A stretch of 64,000 nt of DNA from Paramecium tetraurelia (taxonomy: Eukaryota; Ciliophora; Oligohymenophorea; Peniculida; Parameciidae). The position numbers were made by a program, and so were the translations under genes. The DNA is taken from assembly GCF_000165425.1 (NCBI RefSeq), contig NW_001799422.1:187206-251205 (forward strand). The letters run 5' to 3'. Shown one piece after another: positions 1 to 14,200 of the stretch. The notes beneath the pieces are model-generated. The model was not told the DNA's origin and made no database searches. It was given only the letters and a program-made list of their open reading frames with translations. Within the stretch, counting starts at the first letter, position 1; the number at the start of each line of letters is the position of its first letter.

Positions 1-196
1 ACTGAAGTTGTATTTTCTTTTTGGTTAAGTCTGATTCTTATTTACGAATCTATTGTTATATTTAATACTTTACCTATTACATTCTCTGAGCCCTTAATTG
101 AGTGTTTTGTTGTTGAGCAAATAATTCAGCCTCGAAAGTACCTATGAATCCTGTTTTCGTTTACACTTTAGTTAGCCTTGGTGAGAAAGAACTCAT
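1..196 (-). CDS. Coiled-coil protein, N-terminal fragment
   Basis: Only the first 65 or so codons are inside the window; the gene runs off the left edge on the minus strand. The start is the ATG at 196, giving MSSFSPRLTKVQTKTGF, followed by a Q/R/K-rich stretch with heptad-like spacing, typical of a long coiled coil. Several of the Gln codons are TAA or TAG, so the frame exists only with the ciliate code. I recognise no domain. The opposite strand is also open over 1-147, but its translation has no protein character. A structural or ciliary coiled-coil protein is possible; the function is unknown. Confidence 0.7.
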
Positions 197-663
197 AAAT
201 TTTAAATAATATTTATAGAAAATAATTTAAATGACAGTTAATTAATTTCTAAAATAAATTATATATCCACATTATTATAATATTTAATCTTATTCAAAGT
301 GAAAAAATCACATTAATGTAATTAATAGATACTTAAAGCCTTCTTTCAAGAATCTTGATTTATCAAAATGTAAAATATAAATACTGAATTAAATGAATTA
401 TATGGGAAGTATTTTTTATTAAGAAACTACTAAAAATTAGATAAAATTGAGATATATACAAATTTTCTTTAAAATAGCCCATGTATATTTTTATAACTTA
501 GAATTTATGAAAATGATAATAATATATTTATAATTGAATTATTCCTAGCATTCTTTTTTCAAATTCTTTATTTTAAATCAATTCCTATTTTTAAATAGTT
601 ATTTTATAAGAAAATCATTAGAATCCAAAAGATAGTTTAATATTATATAATGTCCATTATTAA
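197..663. other. Intergenic, no gene seen
   Basis: AT-rich spacer of 467 bp between two minus-strand genes. It must hold the promoter of the gene starting at 196 and the 3' end of the gene stopping at 664. I see no coding frame, RNA gene or repeat that I can support. Confidence 0.6.
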
Positions 664-3600
664 TCAATAAAAAAGAGTAATCGGAGCACCTGTCTCTTGT
701 AAAGATTAATGACCAAAGCGTGGTTTCAATTTTTGGATTAATAATTTCATCTGTTGTATTAGGTCGAAAATTAGAGAAATTGCTAAAATCATAGTAGATG
801 TAAAAATATGAACCCAGCCTATGTTTATGCATTATTACAATGTTAATTCCAATTCAACTCTATTGGAATATATCAAAAAGGTTAAAACATTAAATATGAG
901 AATGGACTCTGTGGACACCATTTTATAATATTCGAAGCTATTCGATAAGGGTTTATTCAGAATCATATAGCCCAAAAAGAATGATTAATTGATTGCTACA
1001 CAAACAGTTTATAGTTAGCCTTCATTTTACATAAAAACAATAATAGATATGAAAATCTACTTTTTAATCAATAAGATAGAATTATATTGAGTAATCCAAT
1101 ATGATTTATTTTCTTGGATTCCATCAAAAAGTGCATCATATTAAATTTTCTTTTTTATGCTAGTTGAATCATTAAAGTGATGCATGATACTTAAAGAGTA
1201 AATTGAAATGCCTAAATAAGATAAGTATACAAATAGTGAGAGATAAGAATTAAATATTAAAATAGGATCTTCTTTTTAAAAATAGTTTAATTAAATAGTT
1301 GTTGCAAAGCATACGTCATAAGCATTTGACATAAAAATTCTCAAAATTCCATTATAATAAAATTCTTTGGCTTTTTTTTTCAAGGTCTTTCTAAATTCTA
1401 GAATCTTTTTTCCCATACCAAAGGTTACTTTGGAAATATAGTATGGGCCCAAACGATAAAGGGCACAATGAGAATAATAAGTAAGTAAATACCCAGAATA
1501 AGCTGTGATAAAGCAAAATAGAAAACTCTAGAAATTTATAAAAAAATAGGCATTGATTTCATCCTTCTCAAATTTGGATTAAGTTTTAACAAAATATGTG
1601 GCTTCACCGTCAAGAGAATTAAATATTGAATCAATCCCTAAAGTTTTCATTAGCGGAGAGATTGTTACTAAGTTGAAAATGTCGAAGTATATATTTAAAT
1701 TATTTGGAAATTGTATATTCACGTACTTGATATAGGACAAGTATTGTAATTGGTCCATTAAATTCCAAAAGATTTCAGTAGAGCCTGTTAATAAGCAAAT
1801 TGATGAGATGCCTGCTAATGAATAAATGATTGCCTCATTAAAGACAGTAGCACTTTCAGCAATGGCCTTTTAATCTGCAGTTAAAACCATTGGTGTTAAC
1901 AATTAGAGAGATTTTTAATCCTCTTCTAATGTCAAGTTAAACTCTGATATGATAGGATTATTTAAAAATTTCACTTTAAAGACAGGTTCATCGATAGGAA
2001 CATAAAAATTAATCATAAATCTAATGACAATTTCGCTAATTTCATCACTTGATTTTTAAATAGACTGAGTTACAAAATAGTCACTAGTTCTAAGATTTAT
2101 AATTTCAGTCTCTATATTGTTAGTCACATCACCTACAAGGTTTTCATTAAATTTCATCTTCTAATCAAATACTAAATCCACTTCTTCATAATCTTCAGGT
2201 ACTTTTGTTATTAGATTTAACTTAAATTCTGGTATTTTAGAGTAGAAACAATTAGAAAAGCTGCCTTCAGTATTGAGACAAATAAAATTGGTTTCAATTA
2301 CACAATGTCTATTGCAACCATCTCCATCATCATTATTCCCATCATCACATTACTCTGCTAATTTCACAAAATAGCCATCTCCACATTTAGTCTAACAAGT
2401 ATTCTTATCTAGATTTCTCCCAGGTTCACATTACTAACATACTCCTTCTTAACAATCAATACAAAATTGGTCACAAGCAAATTAACAAAGGTGACATCCA
2501 TCATTGAAATCATCATTCATGTCATCACACTTTTCATATCCTATTACCAATCCATCTCCACAATATGGTAAACAATGATGATTTTCTACAACCCAACCTA
2601 GTTTATTGCATTCATAACATATTCCTCGGTCACAAAAAGTACAAATTTCTTCGCATTGATAGAAACATTCATAGCATCCATCATATTATAAATTATTCCC
2701 ATCATCACATTATTCATACCCTTAAACAACATATCCATCTCCACAGAGAGGGTTACAAAGATTATTCAATAAGGTCCAACCTTTTACTTCGCATTTATAG
2801 CAAACACCTTTTTGACAATCAGTGCATTATTCCTAACATTGATACTTGCATTGATAGCAACCATCATAGGGGATTATATTGCCATCATCGCATTCTTCAT
2901 TTCCAACGACTAATTTATCTCCACAATAAGGAAAACATTAATTCCATTCTAAATACCAACCCATTGTATCACATTCTTCACAAAAGCCTTTTAAACATTT
3001 AGTACACTGATTTTAACATTAATAATAACATTCAAAACATCCATCTTCACCTAAATCATTGCCATCATCACATTATTCATCGCCAATAACAACACCATCT
3101 CCACAGACAGGTTAACATTATCTTGTTGTTAAGTTTAATTCCCAACCTATTCCTTTGCACTCATAACAGTGATTATCTATACATGTAGTACATTGTTAAT
3201 GACATTAAGATTTACAATCAGAACATCCATCATTTAAAATATTATTACCATCATCACATTCTTCATCATGAGTAGAAATGCCATCTCCACAAATGCTAAA
3301 ACAATGATTTTTCTTTTTGTTCAGGTAATATCCAACTTAACATTATTTGCATTAACCTTCAAAACAAAGATAGCAATATAAGTCACATTAAAATTAACAA
3401 TTAAAACATCCATCATAAGCAATATCGTTTCCATCATCACAATCTTCATCTATTGATTTAATTTTATCTCCACATTTGGAAATGCAAATATTTCTAAGTA
3501 TATCTACTTAATGTCCAGAACTCTTATTGCAATCCAAACATTCTCCTTTAACACAAGCAGAGCAATTTTAAGGACAATCAAATTTAGTTTAAAAACAGCC

Positions 3601-6600
3601 ATCTAATGCTGATAGATTGACATCATCACATTGTTCTTTACCAACAACTAGTCCATCGCCAATAATCTCATAGCAGAGATTATTAAAATTAAAATATCCA
3701 TTTTGACATTATTTACACTTCCCAAGTTCACATTTAATGCAAGCCATTTAACATTGATATTATGACTGATAGCAACCATCATAAGGATTTCTATTAAAGT
3801 CATCGCATTCTTCAGAACCAACAATTAATGAATCTCCAGATATTGGATAACAACTGTTATAAAATTTATCCAATTGCCATCCTTTTTTGCATTTATGACA
3901 TAAGCCTTTATAGCAAAGTTCGCAAGTGTCTTAACATTAGAATCTACAACTTTAACAATTCACACTAATCAAATCATCACATTCTTCGTAATTAATAAGT
4001 ATAATGCCATCTCCACAAATAGGCTCACATTTCAATAGAATATCATTGTATTCCCATCCTTCTGTATTGCATTCTAAACAACCATAATTTTAACAATTTG
4101 TACAAGAATCTTAACAACTGAATTAACATTTATAACAACCATCAAATCTTAAATTATTCTAATCATCACAAGTTTCCATAGGCTTAGTAATTTGATTATC
4201 ACCACAAATATGATCAACAATACAAGTATTTGTTCGTCTTTCTATTGTGTATCCATCTTCGCAAATCACACAAGTTCCTTTAATACATTCCACACAATTC
4301 TTATTACAAGAATATACGCATTGATCGCACCCATCCATTGGTTCTGAATTAGCATCATCGCAGTACTCAACTAAAGGTACTTTAACGGAGTCACCACATT
4401 CTGTTGCACATGTTTTATCATTTTGTAAATACCAACCATTAGTTTCATCACATTCGAGACAGGTCCCAAAATAGCAATCAATACAGTTTGAAGAACATGA
4501 AAATTTACATTTAAAACATCCATCATATGGAGTTAAGTTATTGTCTTCGCATTATTCAAACTTAGCAACAATACTATCACCACATATTGGAGCACATTTA
4601 TTTGAAAGTAACTTATATCCATCTTAACATATTAGACATTTTCCTGATACACAATTTGCACATGGTTCATCACATGTAAATTTGCAATTATGACAACCAT
4701 CAAAAGGATTGTTATTGCCATCATCACAATCTTCTCCATTAACAACTAGAGTATCTCCACATATAGGCAAACAAGGTAAATTAACACCATCATCGTAATA
4801 TCCTATTTGACAAACACATGTATTAAATAAGATTGCTCTATAATAATCAGTAACACATGACAGGCAATTATTTTTATTAGAACCATTGCAATTTTCACAA
4901 AATTTATTACATTTTAAACACGTACTCCCTGAAAGGTAATAGAATGAAAAACATTAACAAACTCCATTTTATAATGAAAATTGAGTTGATTAGCAGGATG
5001 TACATTCATCCAAGTTATTACATGTAAGACAACCAATCTAAGTGCAGGTGTTGCAAGTATATGTTTCTGTTGCTGAATTAAATGTTTGAAATTAATTTGA
5101 AGCACATAATGAACTAGTTTTGCCAGATTCCCATGTTATGCAAACCGTATCACTTGAACAATCAGCACAAAATGGAGGACACTTATAAAATTGTGATCAA
5201 TAAATACATAATGCACAACAATAAAATACTCTGAAATAGCACAAAACTATTATCGGATATCTGAATCACCACCTGTACATTAGAATTCAATATTCAAAGG
5301 CGATGTTTTGAATGGGGTTTTAAGAATATTGAAATGTCTGGTTCTTTCTTATTTATTTCTACCTACAACATTTTAACCTCCAGAAGGTGGGATAGCATAG
5401 GCAGTACTCAAATCAGTTCCAATTTAGTAATAAAAATTACCAGAATATTCATCTCCATATGTTAAATTAAATCTTATGGTAACAGCATAGTGAGGTTTAG
5501 AGATTGTCCAAGATTTAATATACTTGGCATTATTCCAAACCATGACACCTCCTAGAACAAACTTTTTGGGAAAAAATGAAAATTTTTAGCCTGTTTTAAA
5601 ATTTGTAGTTGGATTAGTAACTGAATCAAAGAAAGTTGAAACTTGTTAACTTGTCATATTCATATCATAGAATCCTTTTGCTAAATATCTGGAATCTAAA
5701 TTAAATAATATAACTACAAGGTATCATATCAGCGTAGTCGACACAATTCGAGGAATGAACTGGACATTGGGAGATACAACCATTCTAGTATAATATATAA
5801 CCAGTTTCACATTGTGAACAATCGTTAAAATTAGAACATATTTTACAATTCTCTTAACATAATCCTGTATCGATGGTTACATTATTAAATCCCCAAGATT
5901 CTGTATTCTATTATAATTTTCCTTACAGAGTTAATATTGGCGAGTTAGTAAACGATTTAAGAATAGCTTCTATTCTGACTAAAGAATATGGTTTAGAATC
6001 GCAATTATCACTTTTAGAATATATTTTAGTGCATGAATTAAATTAGAAACTTCCTGATTAAGCTATGATTTAACTTTAAAGTATATCATCTAAGTAAATT
6101 TCTATTTTACTGTCCGTTTAGAGACTAAAAAGATAAAGTGTTATTCTTAATCTGATAAACTTTAGAGCATTTATGTTCTATATTCTTAAAAACATTCCCT
6201 CACAAAATTTAATTTCACCGACAAAATCTTTACTATCACAATCATCATAAATAAGTCCAGTATTTGAGTATTTTAAGAGATCGGGAATAAATACAAATGG
6301 TGTGTATCTTGGATAGACAGAGGAGGAAATTGAATTAGAGTCAAAATATTTAACGTTTGATTTAATTCTTCTATCAGGCACACAAATATTATCAGATTAA
6401 GCTATGAAATAATCTCGATCACATTCTTATCTACACCCAACAGTAGTTTGGGCGAATTAATTATCTGATGGGCATGAACATTACCCAGATGATACAGAGT
6501 TATAATAACAAGACTGGCACTAATTTTTTGCTGCACCATTACAAGTTTTACAAGTTGGATAACATGTATTTACGTAAATGAGTAAATTTCTGATAAACAC

Positions 6601-7146
6601 TGTTACATCATCTTTCTCTGGATCTAAGCAGAATGTAATCCAAAACTTCTCTGCATTGTTATCTAAGATACTACTTACTACAGTATATTAATCAAATTCA
6701 GTATCTGAACCTCCAGTGCAAATTCTGTTTGATTTTTATGTCAGATCAGCTTCTTTATAATTTTTTTCAAATAGCGTATTTGTTGTGGATGAAGAGTCTT
6801 CATGATAATCAACACTTAAACTTGAAAATTTATCTCTATCTGCACGGTTAAAATATACATCAAAGATTATTTAAGTTTGAAAACTTTAATATTCATAAGA
6901 CTTATAAAGTTTTGCTTTGTCCTTTTTAATTAAGGCATAATCTAAAGAATTTACAGAATTATCGCACTATCCAGATTAGAAATCTTATTCACAGTTGTCT
7001 CCACAATGATCGCAACTTTTCTTGACTTTCCAATCGTTTTCATCAATTGAAGTATCATTGAAATTAGAATCAATCTGAATCCAATCTGCATTGGTCAAAT
7101 AGAGCCATAGGTTAACTAGAATAAGTTACTTAACAAATGAGATCAT
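664..7146 (-). CDS. Giant cysteine-rich membrane protein with DUF4215-type repeats
   Basis: About 2,144 residues on the minus strand. The start at 7146 gives a good signal peptide (MISFVKQLILVNLWLYLT); a frame-compatible ATG at 7206 adds no hydrophobic core. An N-terminal furin-like CxxC region (7000-4800) is followed by about 14 repeats of roughly 61 residues carrying CGDG...EECDDGN...DGC (4800-2300). After a non-Cys spacer come about five hydrophobic segments near the C terminus (1550-700). Two introns, 5208-5233 (26 nt) and 5696-5717 (22 nt), restore the frame, and the total is then 2,145 codons including TGA at 664-666. The family is the large extracellular cysteine-rich proteins common in Paramecium. 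The ligand and role are unknown. Adhesion or surface sensing is an inference. Confidence 0.88.
2300..4800 (-). repeat. About 14 tandem DUF4215-like coding repeats
   Basis: Within the large cysteine-rich gene, a unit of about 183 bp recurs roughly 14 times. Each unit encodes a CGDG box, an (E/Q)CDDGN box and a DGCYxC box. The copies differ at many positions, so this is an old array rather than a recent expansion. The Cys and Asp-Gly positions are the best conserved, as expected for a disulphide-bonded repeat. Confidence 0.85.
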
Positions 7147-7735
7147 ATAAATATTATAAATATCAGCTATATTGGTTTTAATTATGAAATCAATAGATTT
7201 CGTCATTAGAGAACGTGATAAAAAGGATATTAATTTTCCAGTTTTTTTGACAAAAATGTTGAATATTATGTTTCAAGCACACCTTTCTGATTCTGTATGT
7301 TTACGTAGTTCAGTTTAAGTGAACAATAAAATATATATTCCAACAATAATAAATTATCATTAATATTATTAAATTTATTTTATTCATTATCATAATTAAT
7401 AATCCATATTTCCTTCAAAAGTTGTGTGGTTGTCGAGTAAAATTAATTTATTAACAAATTTATGTGAGTAAAGAAGGTGGATAAACTATCCAACTGTCTC
7501 ACAAACACTTTTCTACAAAAACAACTCATGTATAATAGATATTTTAGATATTAATTTTATCAAACTAAAATATCTTAATTGTTCATAGATTGGAAATACA
7601 TTTAAATATTCATCATTGTATAGGAAGAGTATCAATCATCTTCATAATGAAGTAAAAAAACAAAAGTTTATTCAATAATATGTGATATTTAACTTAATAT
7701 ATAGATACAATTTTTATTTAATAATTATTAATATA
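7147..7735. other. Intergenic, no gene seen
   Basis: A 589-bp AT-rich spacer upstream of the cysteine-rich gene and downstream of the SDR gene, both on the minus strand. All frames are short or interrupted by TGA and have no protein-like composition. Confidence 0.55.
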
Positions 7736-8733
7736 TCATTCTTATCTCTAAGTTACTGCTTCAGCCCCTTTTCTGTGTGACATCATCTTCGTAAAATTTC
7801 TCAAAAATTTTGGCAAAGAGCTTTCTATATATACTTAGAATTAGTGAATGCAATTTGGAGTAATTTCATTAGTCCTACCAACATACTTCCATGTGGATTG
7901 AACTAGCTTTTGAGGTGATATAATAAGCAATCCTTTTTAATGTCCTATCATAGCAGTGCTTACATATTAGGGTTTTAAAGTTAAGATATCAATATTCTTA
8001 TTGTTCCTTAGTTCTAATGCCAAAGCATCAAAAAAACTTGCCATTCCAACCTATATACGTTTTATTCTCATACTTTAGATGATCCATAACCAAAAAAATA
8101 TGGGAATGGATAATTTTATGAAGCAGAACCCAAATTCAAAATTAAAGATTAGTATTTATTCCTTAATAACATTTGATTGATCACTGCCTATGTTACCATA
8201 ATTGGTGCAACAAAGTTAATGTTAAAACCTTCTATAATATTTTTCATAGGCAGTCTATCGAATATTCCAAAACAACCTTTGTTTGTTCCAACATTGTTAA
8301 TTAATATTGAAATGTCTAACTTAGAGATTTCTTATTAGAATTTCTTAAAGAATTCTGCATTGTCACCTTTGCTGAAATCAATCAATAAGGTTTTCACCAT
8401 CAAGTCACTCTTTATTTATTTTACATCCTATTATATTGAATCCAAACCAGCCTAATTGAAATCTACAATTATTAAATTGAATCCCTTCCTTGCTAAATCT
8501 AAAGCAAATTCTCTTCCAATGCCTCCAGCTCCTCCTGTTATTAGTGCATATGATCCCTTCCCATACCTATTTGCAACATCTACTTATTGTAAACTTAAAG
8601 TTGAAATAATAGCTTTTGCTCTTCTGAAGAAAAATTTGGCTGTTAGACATAATCCTAAAATTGCTAAATGAGGATCTATTCTTCGTTTATTCCTTGAGTA
8701 AACCTTAAGAGCTCCGCCTAGTATGTTACTCAT
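7736..8733 (-). CDS. SDR family reductase, 3-ketoacyl-CoA reductase / 17-beta-HSD12-like
   Basis: 324 residues with one 23-nt intron (8051-8073). An N-terminal hydrophobic segment ([14 protein letters not shown]) is followed by the Rossmann nucleotide-binding motif TGGAGGIG, the NNVG motif and the catalytic YGSSK (Tyr-x-x-x-Lys). NNVG together with a membrane anchor before the Rossmann fold is typical of the ER ketoacyl-CoA reductase / HSD17B12 group, which uses NADPH in very-long-chain fatty acid elongation. The start at 8733 ([18 protein letters not shown]) is the first ATG in frame. Substrate specificity cannot be read from sequence; a steroid- or other lipid-directed SDR remains possible. 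Confidence 0.85.
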
Positions 8734-9371
8734 ATTTTATTTTTTAGATATATTAATAAATTCTAAAAAAACAAAGAATAAAATTATTAAATGTTAGGTA
8801 TTGATTAACATTCAGTTTTATTAAGTTTGTTTTTCTGCACTTACATTTTATTAATAAAATCAATTGTCTGCACATCCTTGTTAATATTAATTATATATAT
8901 AAATTTAACTCAAATTAGTTTTACTTTTTCCTTAATCAAGAAGTAAGGAAATTAATTATCTTATTATAGCTCTTTTTTATTAATGGTATCATCAAAGTTT
9001 TATTATTTTAAAAGAATTTTTTATTTAAGTAAATATAATTGCTATTATGATCTAATTTGTCACTTTTTTAATGACTGATGATTTCCGAGTTTTTGATATT
9101 TCAAATAAAAATAATTAGAAACAAAGATAATAAAGATCAAAAATTGGGATGTTTAATGAGCACTTAGGTCTTCATATTCTTTAAAAATAAGTTATTATCT
9201 TTTCTCAGCTGCAAAAATAAATTAAAGTACAAATATATAAATATAAAATTGTGTTTATGTTTTAGGTAGATATAGTATAAGTTCATCCTTGAACTGTAAA
9301 AAATACAGTATAAATTATAGTCTTTAATGCAGATAATAGAGAATTAATTTAATTATATTTATTATATAGTA
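8734..9371. other. Divergent intergenic region
   Basis: 638 bp between the divergently transcribed SDR (minus) and type I membrane protein (plus). It is very AT-rich with many T and A runs. I see no gene, RNA or repeat of note; promoters for both genes are presumably here. Confidence 0.55.
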
Positions 9372-11134
9372 ATGATCATAGTTTTGATATAAATTCTCTT
9401 TACGTTGACTTTGAGTAACAGAATCATTAATCCACCAGTGAAGATTGTAGAAGAGACTTTTACATCGAATGATTTTTATAGACAAGCCTCTGAAATTATT
9501 GAAATACCTTATGGAGCGTAATATATATAATCCATATAATTTTAGATATCCAGGAGTCTTTGCCATAGACTTACATCAGAGAGTAAAGGGAGAGATTAGC
9601 AATAAGAGCATTAATTTAGGAGACTTTGAGAAAGTTGAGGAGGATCTTTTAGAGGAAGACGGTTGCTATTCCATTTAGAGGAATATTTAGATCAGTATGA
9701 AATTGAAGCTTTGGCTTGACAAAAGTGGATTAACAAGAGATATATACTGTACTGATGTTGCATTGGCTGAGAAATTTAGGTAGGCTTATGTTGTTAGAAA
9801 TGATTTCAAGATTATATAAGTGGATTTGAATTACGGGCTATTCTAATTATTACTTAACCCAATATAGACTTCCTTTGCCAATATGCTTGACTACGATGAG
9901 GATAATACTGATTATCATCCTTATTTAGTGAGTGACAAGAAATCAAATAAAATATTTATTTTTACAACAAATGGAGGTTTGAGCTTTGAGAGTAATTAAA
10001 AGAAAGAGATAGAATTTAAGGCTGAAAAGGAAATTAAAAAAAGGGATAAAATCTATAATGTGCATTATAACGAAAAGCATTAATTAATATTTGTGGCATG
10101 TGGATATGAAGGTGTGGATATATACAAAATCAATAATGGGAATTTAGAATTGTTAATGGATATCTCAGCAGATTATTTGGGGATTGATAGTTAAATAGTT
10201 GATGTCAATAGTAATGGAGAAGATCAATTATATGTACTAGATATTGAGAGAGGATTAAAATTTTATTGGATTAAAAATCTTATGGAGCTTGTTTATGAAT
10301 TTACAATCATTATTTCGCATGCTCATAGTTTTGATTTTTATGATAATACATTTTTTATTGTAGCTAAAACAATCAATAAATAAGATTTTGCAATAGAGGT
10401 CTTTGTTAATTAAGTGACCTACGATTATTATATTAATAACTATTTTTTTGATGAAATGACCATTAATGATGTAAATGTCTTTTAGTATTACGCTGTATTG
10501 ATTGGAGATGATGGTCATAAGATTATTTATCATTCAGTTTATTAAGGTATATTGATATAATTTAAAATAGGTTTCTTAAACGAAAATTTAGTTTCTCATA
10601 CAACATTCTATTAAGCAGATTTGGTAAAGGTTAAAGAATTTGAATTTGAGGGAGAGGAGTTCTCGAATCAAAGAATCTTCGCAGCAATTAGCAAATATGA
10701 ATTCTAAATGATTAACATTATTATGAACATGCCTAAGATAGAATGCAAATACAAAGATCCTGGAGTGAGATAGTTTTATGTGAAGATTAATTCAACCAGC
10801 TGCGCAGAAAAGGAGAAGGAGAAGAACCTAAATTATCAATTTACTTTATGCAATGTATCTCATTCATTCACTTTTACAACAACAGAAGTATGCTTATGCT
10901 TAATATTATTAGTTGGCTGGAAATTACAATACATATGCTTATTACACTCTTACCCTGTATGTTTTGGTTGTGGTTGGTATTTGGCTGGTTGTTATTCTGT
11001 ACTACTTAATAAAGAAGTGGGGATATAAGATAAAATACTTAATTTGGAGAAAGAAGATCGTTGATGCCACTGCTCCTTACAATGAGAGCTTTGATATAAA
11101 GGAAACAGAACTACCAGAAGCAAAACCAAAATGA
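9372..11134 (+). CDS. Single-pass type I membrane protein, unknown function
   Basis: 569 residues with introns at 9518-9545 (28 nt) and 10888-10912 (25 nt); removing them leaves 570 codons. The start at 9372 gives a signal peptide (MIIVLIQILFTLTLS). A downstream ATG at 9469 in another frame was rejected because it lacks this signal and is bypassed by the intron. A long lumenal/extracellular part of roughly 490 residues follows, then one strong TM helix (YVLVVVGIWLVVILYYLI) and a short Lys/Glu-rich tail ending KPK. Repeated short beta-type stretches (GYEGVDIYKI, EDQLYVLD) suggest a propeller-like ectodomain, but no family is recognised. Confidence 0.82.
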
Positions 11135-11249
11135 AATTTATTTCATAAAATACTCAAAGAAATAATTTATTTTTAACAATCAATTATTTATTAGGGATCA
11201 TATATATATATATATAATTATTATTTGATTAACTAGTTTTAGAGTAAAT

Positions 11250-14200
11250 ATGACTGAAACAAAGAATGTACAAATTGAGTTACAGGCACCTCATGCCTTA
11301 AGTAGTGCAGAGGACAGAGATTCTAGAAATTTGTTTGGTAATAACTAATTTATTAATCCGAGATTATTAATATGATAACATTGAAAAGAAGGGAAACTAC
11401 GCTCAAAAATATCAATCAAAGAATAGGAAAATTACATCTAATAGGCCAGATTATCAATTGCCCAATAATAGCATCTAAACTTCCAAATATACATTATTGA
11501 ACTTTTTTCCAAAATAGTTATTTGAGTAATTTTCGAAGTTGGCAAATGTCTATTTCGTGGTATGTTACAATAAGTATCAAATTAGTTAATGGGTGCATTA
11601 TAAATGGTTCCAGAGGTTTCGATAAGTTCAGGAGTTCCAACTATTTATTTGCCTTTGGGTTTCATCATTTTGGTAAGCGGAGCAAAAGATTTCTACGAAG
11701 ATTACAAAAGAAGAACTTCTGATAATGAGGAGAACAAACAATAGGTGACTGCATTTGACGGTAAAGACTTTGTGAAGATCCCTTCATATGAATTGAGAGT
11801 TGGTCATATTGTGAAGGTGAATTAGGATGAAATAATCCCAGCAGACATGATCCTATTGAGATCTAGTGAAATAAAGGGCATTTGCTATGTGGAGACCAAA
11901 TCGTTAGATGGTGAAACTAATCTAAAATAAAAGAATGTTCATGTCGATCATCTTTAGACTTTTAAATCGGATGATTGTTTTGGTCAATTGGATAAGAGGA
12001 TCATCTTGAAATATTAAGCACCAACTCCGTATTTGTATAAATTCATCGGAGAAACTACTACTTCCAATCTATAGGTTTCATCGATAAATTTTAATAATTT
12101 TCTTTTGAGAGGATGTAACTTGAGAAATGTGAAATATGTTTTTGGCCTAGTTGCTTATACTGGTCATGATACTAAGATTATGATGAATTCGTATAAGGCC
12201 AGAACAAAACGAAGTAAATTGGAACTCAAGATGCAAAAGTTTATTTTAATAATATTTATAACTCAGTTTATCATGTGCATCATAGCATCTCTTGTCTATT
12301 CAATTACATATTACAATAACCGAAAATACCTGAATTACTTATATATTGGAGTCCATTCATCCGAATATACTATTCCTTATAACTTTTTTGTTAGATTTGG
12401 CAATTGGATGCTCATATTTAATAACTTTGTGCCTATTTCTTTGTTAGTTACTCTAGAGATGGTTAAATTTATTCAAGGTAAAATAATGACCTTGGATGAG
12501 AAACTTAATTAGCCAAGAGTCTAAACCTCTAACTTAAATGAGGAGCTTGGCCAAATTGAACATATCTTCAGTGACAAAACTGGTACTTTAACATGTAATA
12601 TAATGGAGTTTAAACAAATAATAATGTATATTTATCAATTTAAAGTAGAGGCAATCAAAATTACGGGGATATATTGAGGTCTTCAGATGATTATATAAGA
12701 GATGATGAATTGCTTAACTACCCGCAAGTTAGTAATGTAGATTTTAGAGACAAGACTTTGATCTAGGCCATTAATGACAAATCTCATGTGATGCATGAGA
12801 AAGTTGAGGAGTGTTTGAAGATGATTGCCATTTGTCACACCGTAATCAGTGATTAGAAAGATGGAAAATTGATATATAATGCGACTTCACCGGATGAATT
12901 GGCATTATTGAATTTTGCTAGATTTGTGGGATTTGAATTTTTAGGAACGGATGAAAACAATATCAAGAGAATAAGTTATTAGGAATAAATAATCGAGTAT
13001 CAATTATTGGAGATGTTCGAATTCACATCTGCCAGAAAAAGACAATCAATTTTAGTCTAGGTAATTAATACTGGAGACATATATCTGTTTTCGAAAGGGG
13101 CAGACTCTGTATTGTTGGATTAAGTGAGATTATCAAGAGAGGAATTGAATAAGAATGAGTATCATCAATTAGTATAGAGATTACAAGAGTATGGTAAGAT
13201 AGGATTAAGAACGTTGGTTCTATCAAAAAGAAAACTAAGTAAGTAGGAATATGAGGAGTGGCATAAACGTTATTAATAAGCAACATAGTAAATTGAAAAT
13301 CGAGAAGAGAAAATGTAAGTGCTTTAGGATGAATTGGAGAAGAACTATGAAATTTTGGGAGCAACTGCAATTGAAGATAAATTATAATAAGATGTGTCGG
13401 ATACAATTGCAGCCGTCAAAGCAGCTGGAATTAAAGTTTGGGTGTTGACAGGAGATAAAATTGAAACAGCTATTAATATTGGATACTCTTGTTCTTTGTT
13501 AACTAATAATTTAGTATAACATATTGTGGATGAGAAGGAAGAATTGCTAATTAATGAGAGATTAGATGATATTTTAAACAAGATACCCACTCTTCAAACC
13601 ACATAAGGATAGGCTTTAATTATTTCAGGTGATGCCTTGTTACATGCATTGAAGCCTGATATCTAAAAGAAGGTAGCAGAAGTGTGTGGCTTTTGTGAGG
13701 TTGTGTTATGTTGTAGAGTAAGTCCAAAATAGAAATAAGATGTGGTTTCTTTGATTAGAGGGAGAAATCAATAATGTTCAACTTTAGCCATAGGAGATGG
13801 TGCGAATGATGTAAATATGATAACAGCTGCTCATGTTGGAGTGGGCATTAGAGGAGTTGAAGGTTAATAGGCAGCAAGAGCAGCTGATTACAGTGTATAG
13901 GAATTCAGAGAATTAAGAAGACTATTATTTTTTCATGGAAGGGAATGTTATCGCAGGAACAGTGTTTTGGTTTGTTACACATTTTATAAAAATATATTGG
14001 TGGTTTTACCATAATTTTGGTATGGCATTCTCTCAATGTTCTCAGCTTAATCCTTGTATGATACTTTCATTTATTAATTATTTAATATTTTGTATGGAGC
14101 CTTGCCGATTATGATATATGGAATATTTGATGAGGAGTATGATGCTGATTAATTGACGGATAATAAATTGTAAAACTATTATTAGTAGGGTCCTCAAGGA

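Noticed and set aside
2565-3002. A plus-strand His/Ile-rich frame of 145 codons.
   Set aside because: Antisense of the GDG/CDDG repeat codons; the His-rich composition is a by-product of the repeat.
9469-9678. An ATG-started frame at 9469 as N terminus of the type I membrane protein.
   Set aside because: It lies in the wrong frame before the 28-nt intron; the ATG at 9372 gives a signal peptide and splices into the main frame.
13065-13590. Minus-strand frames inside the flippase gene.
   Set aside because: They are shadows of the P4-ATPase nucleotide-binding domain, whose motifs are all on the plus strand.
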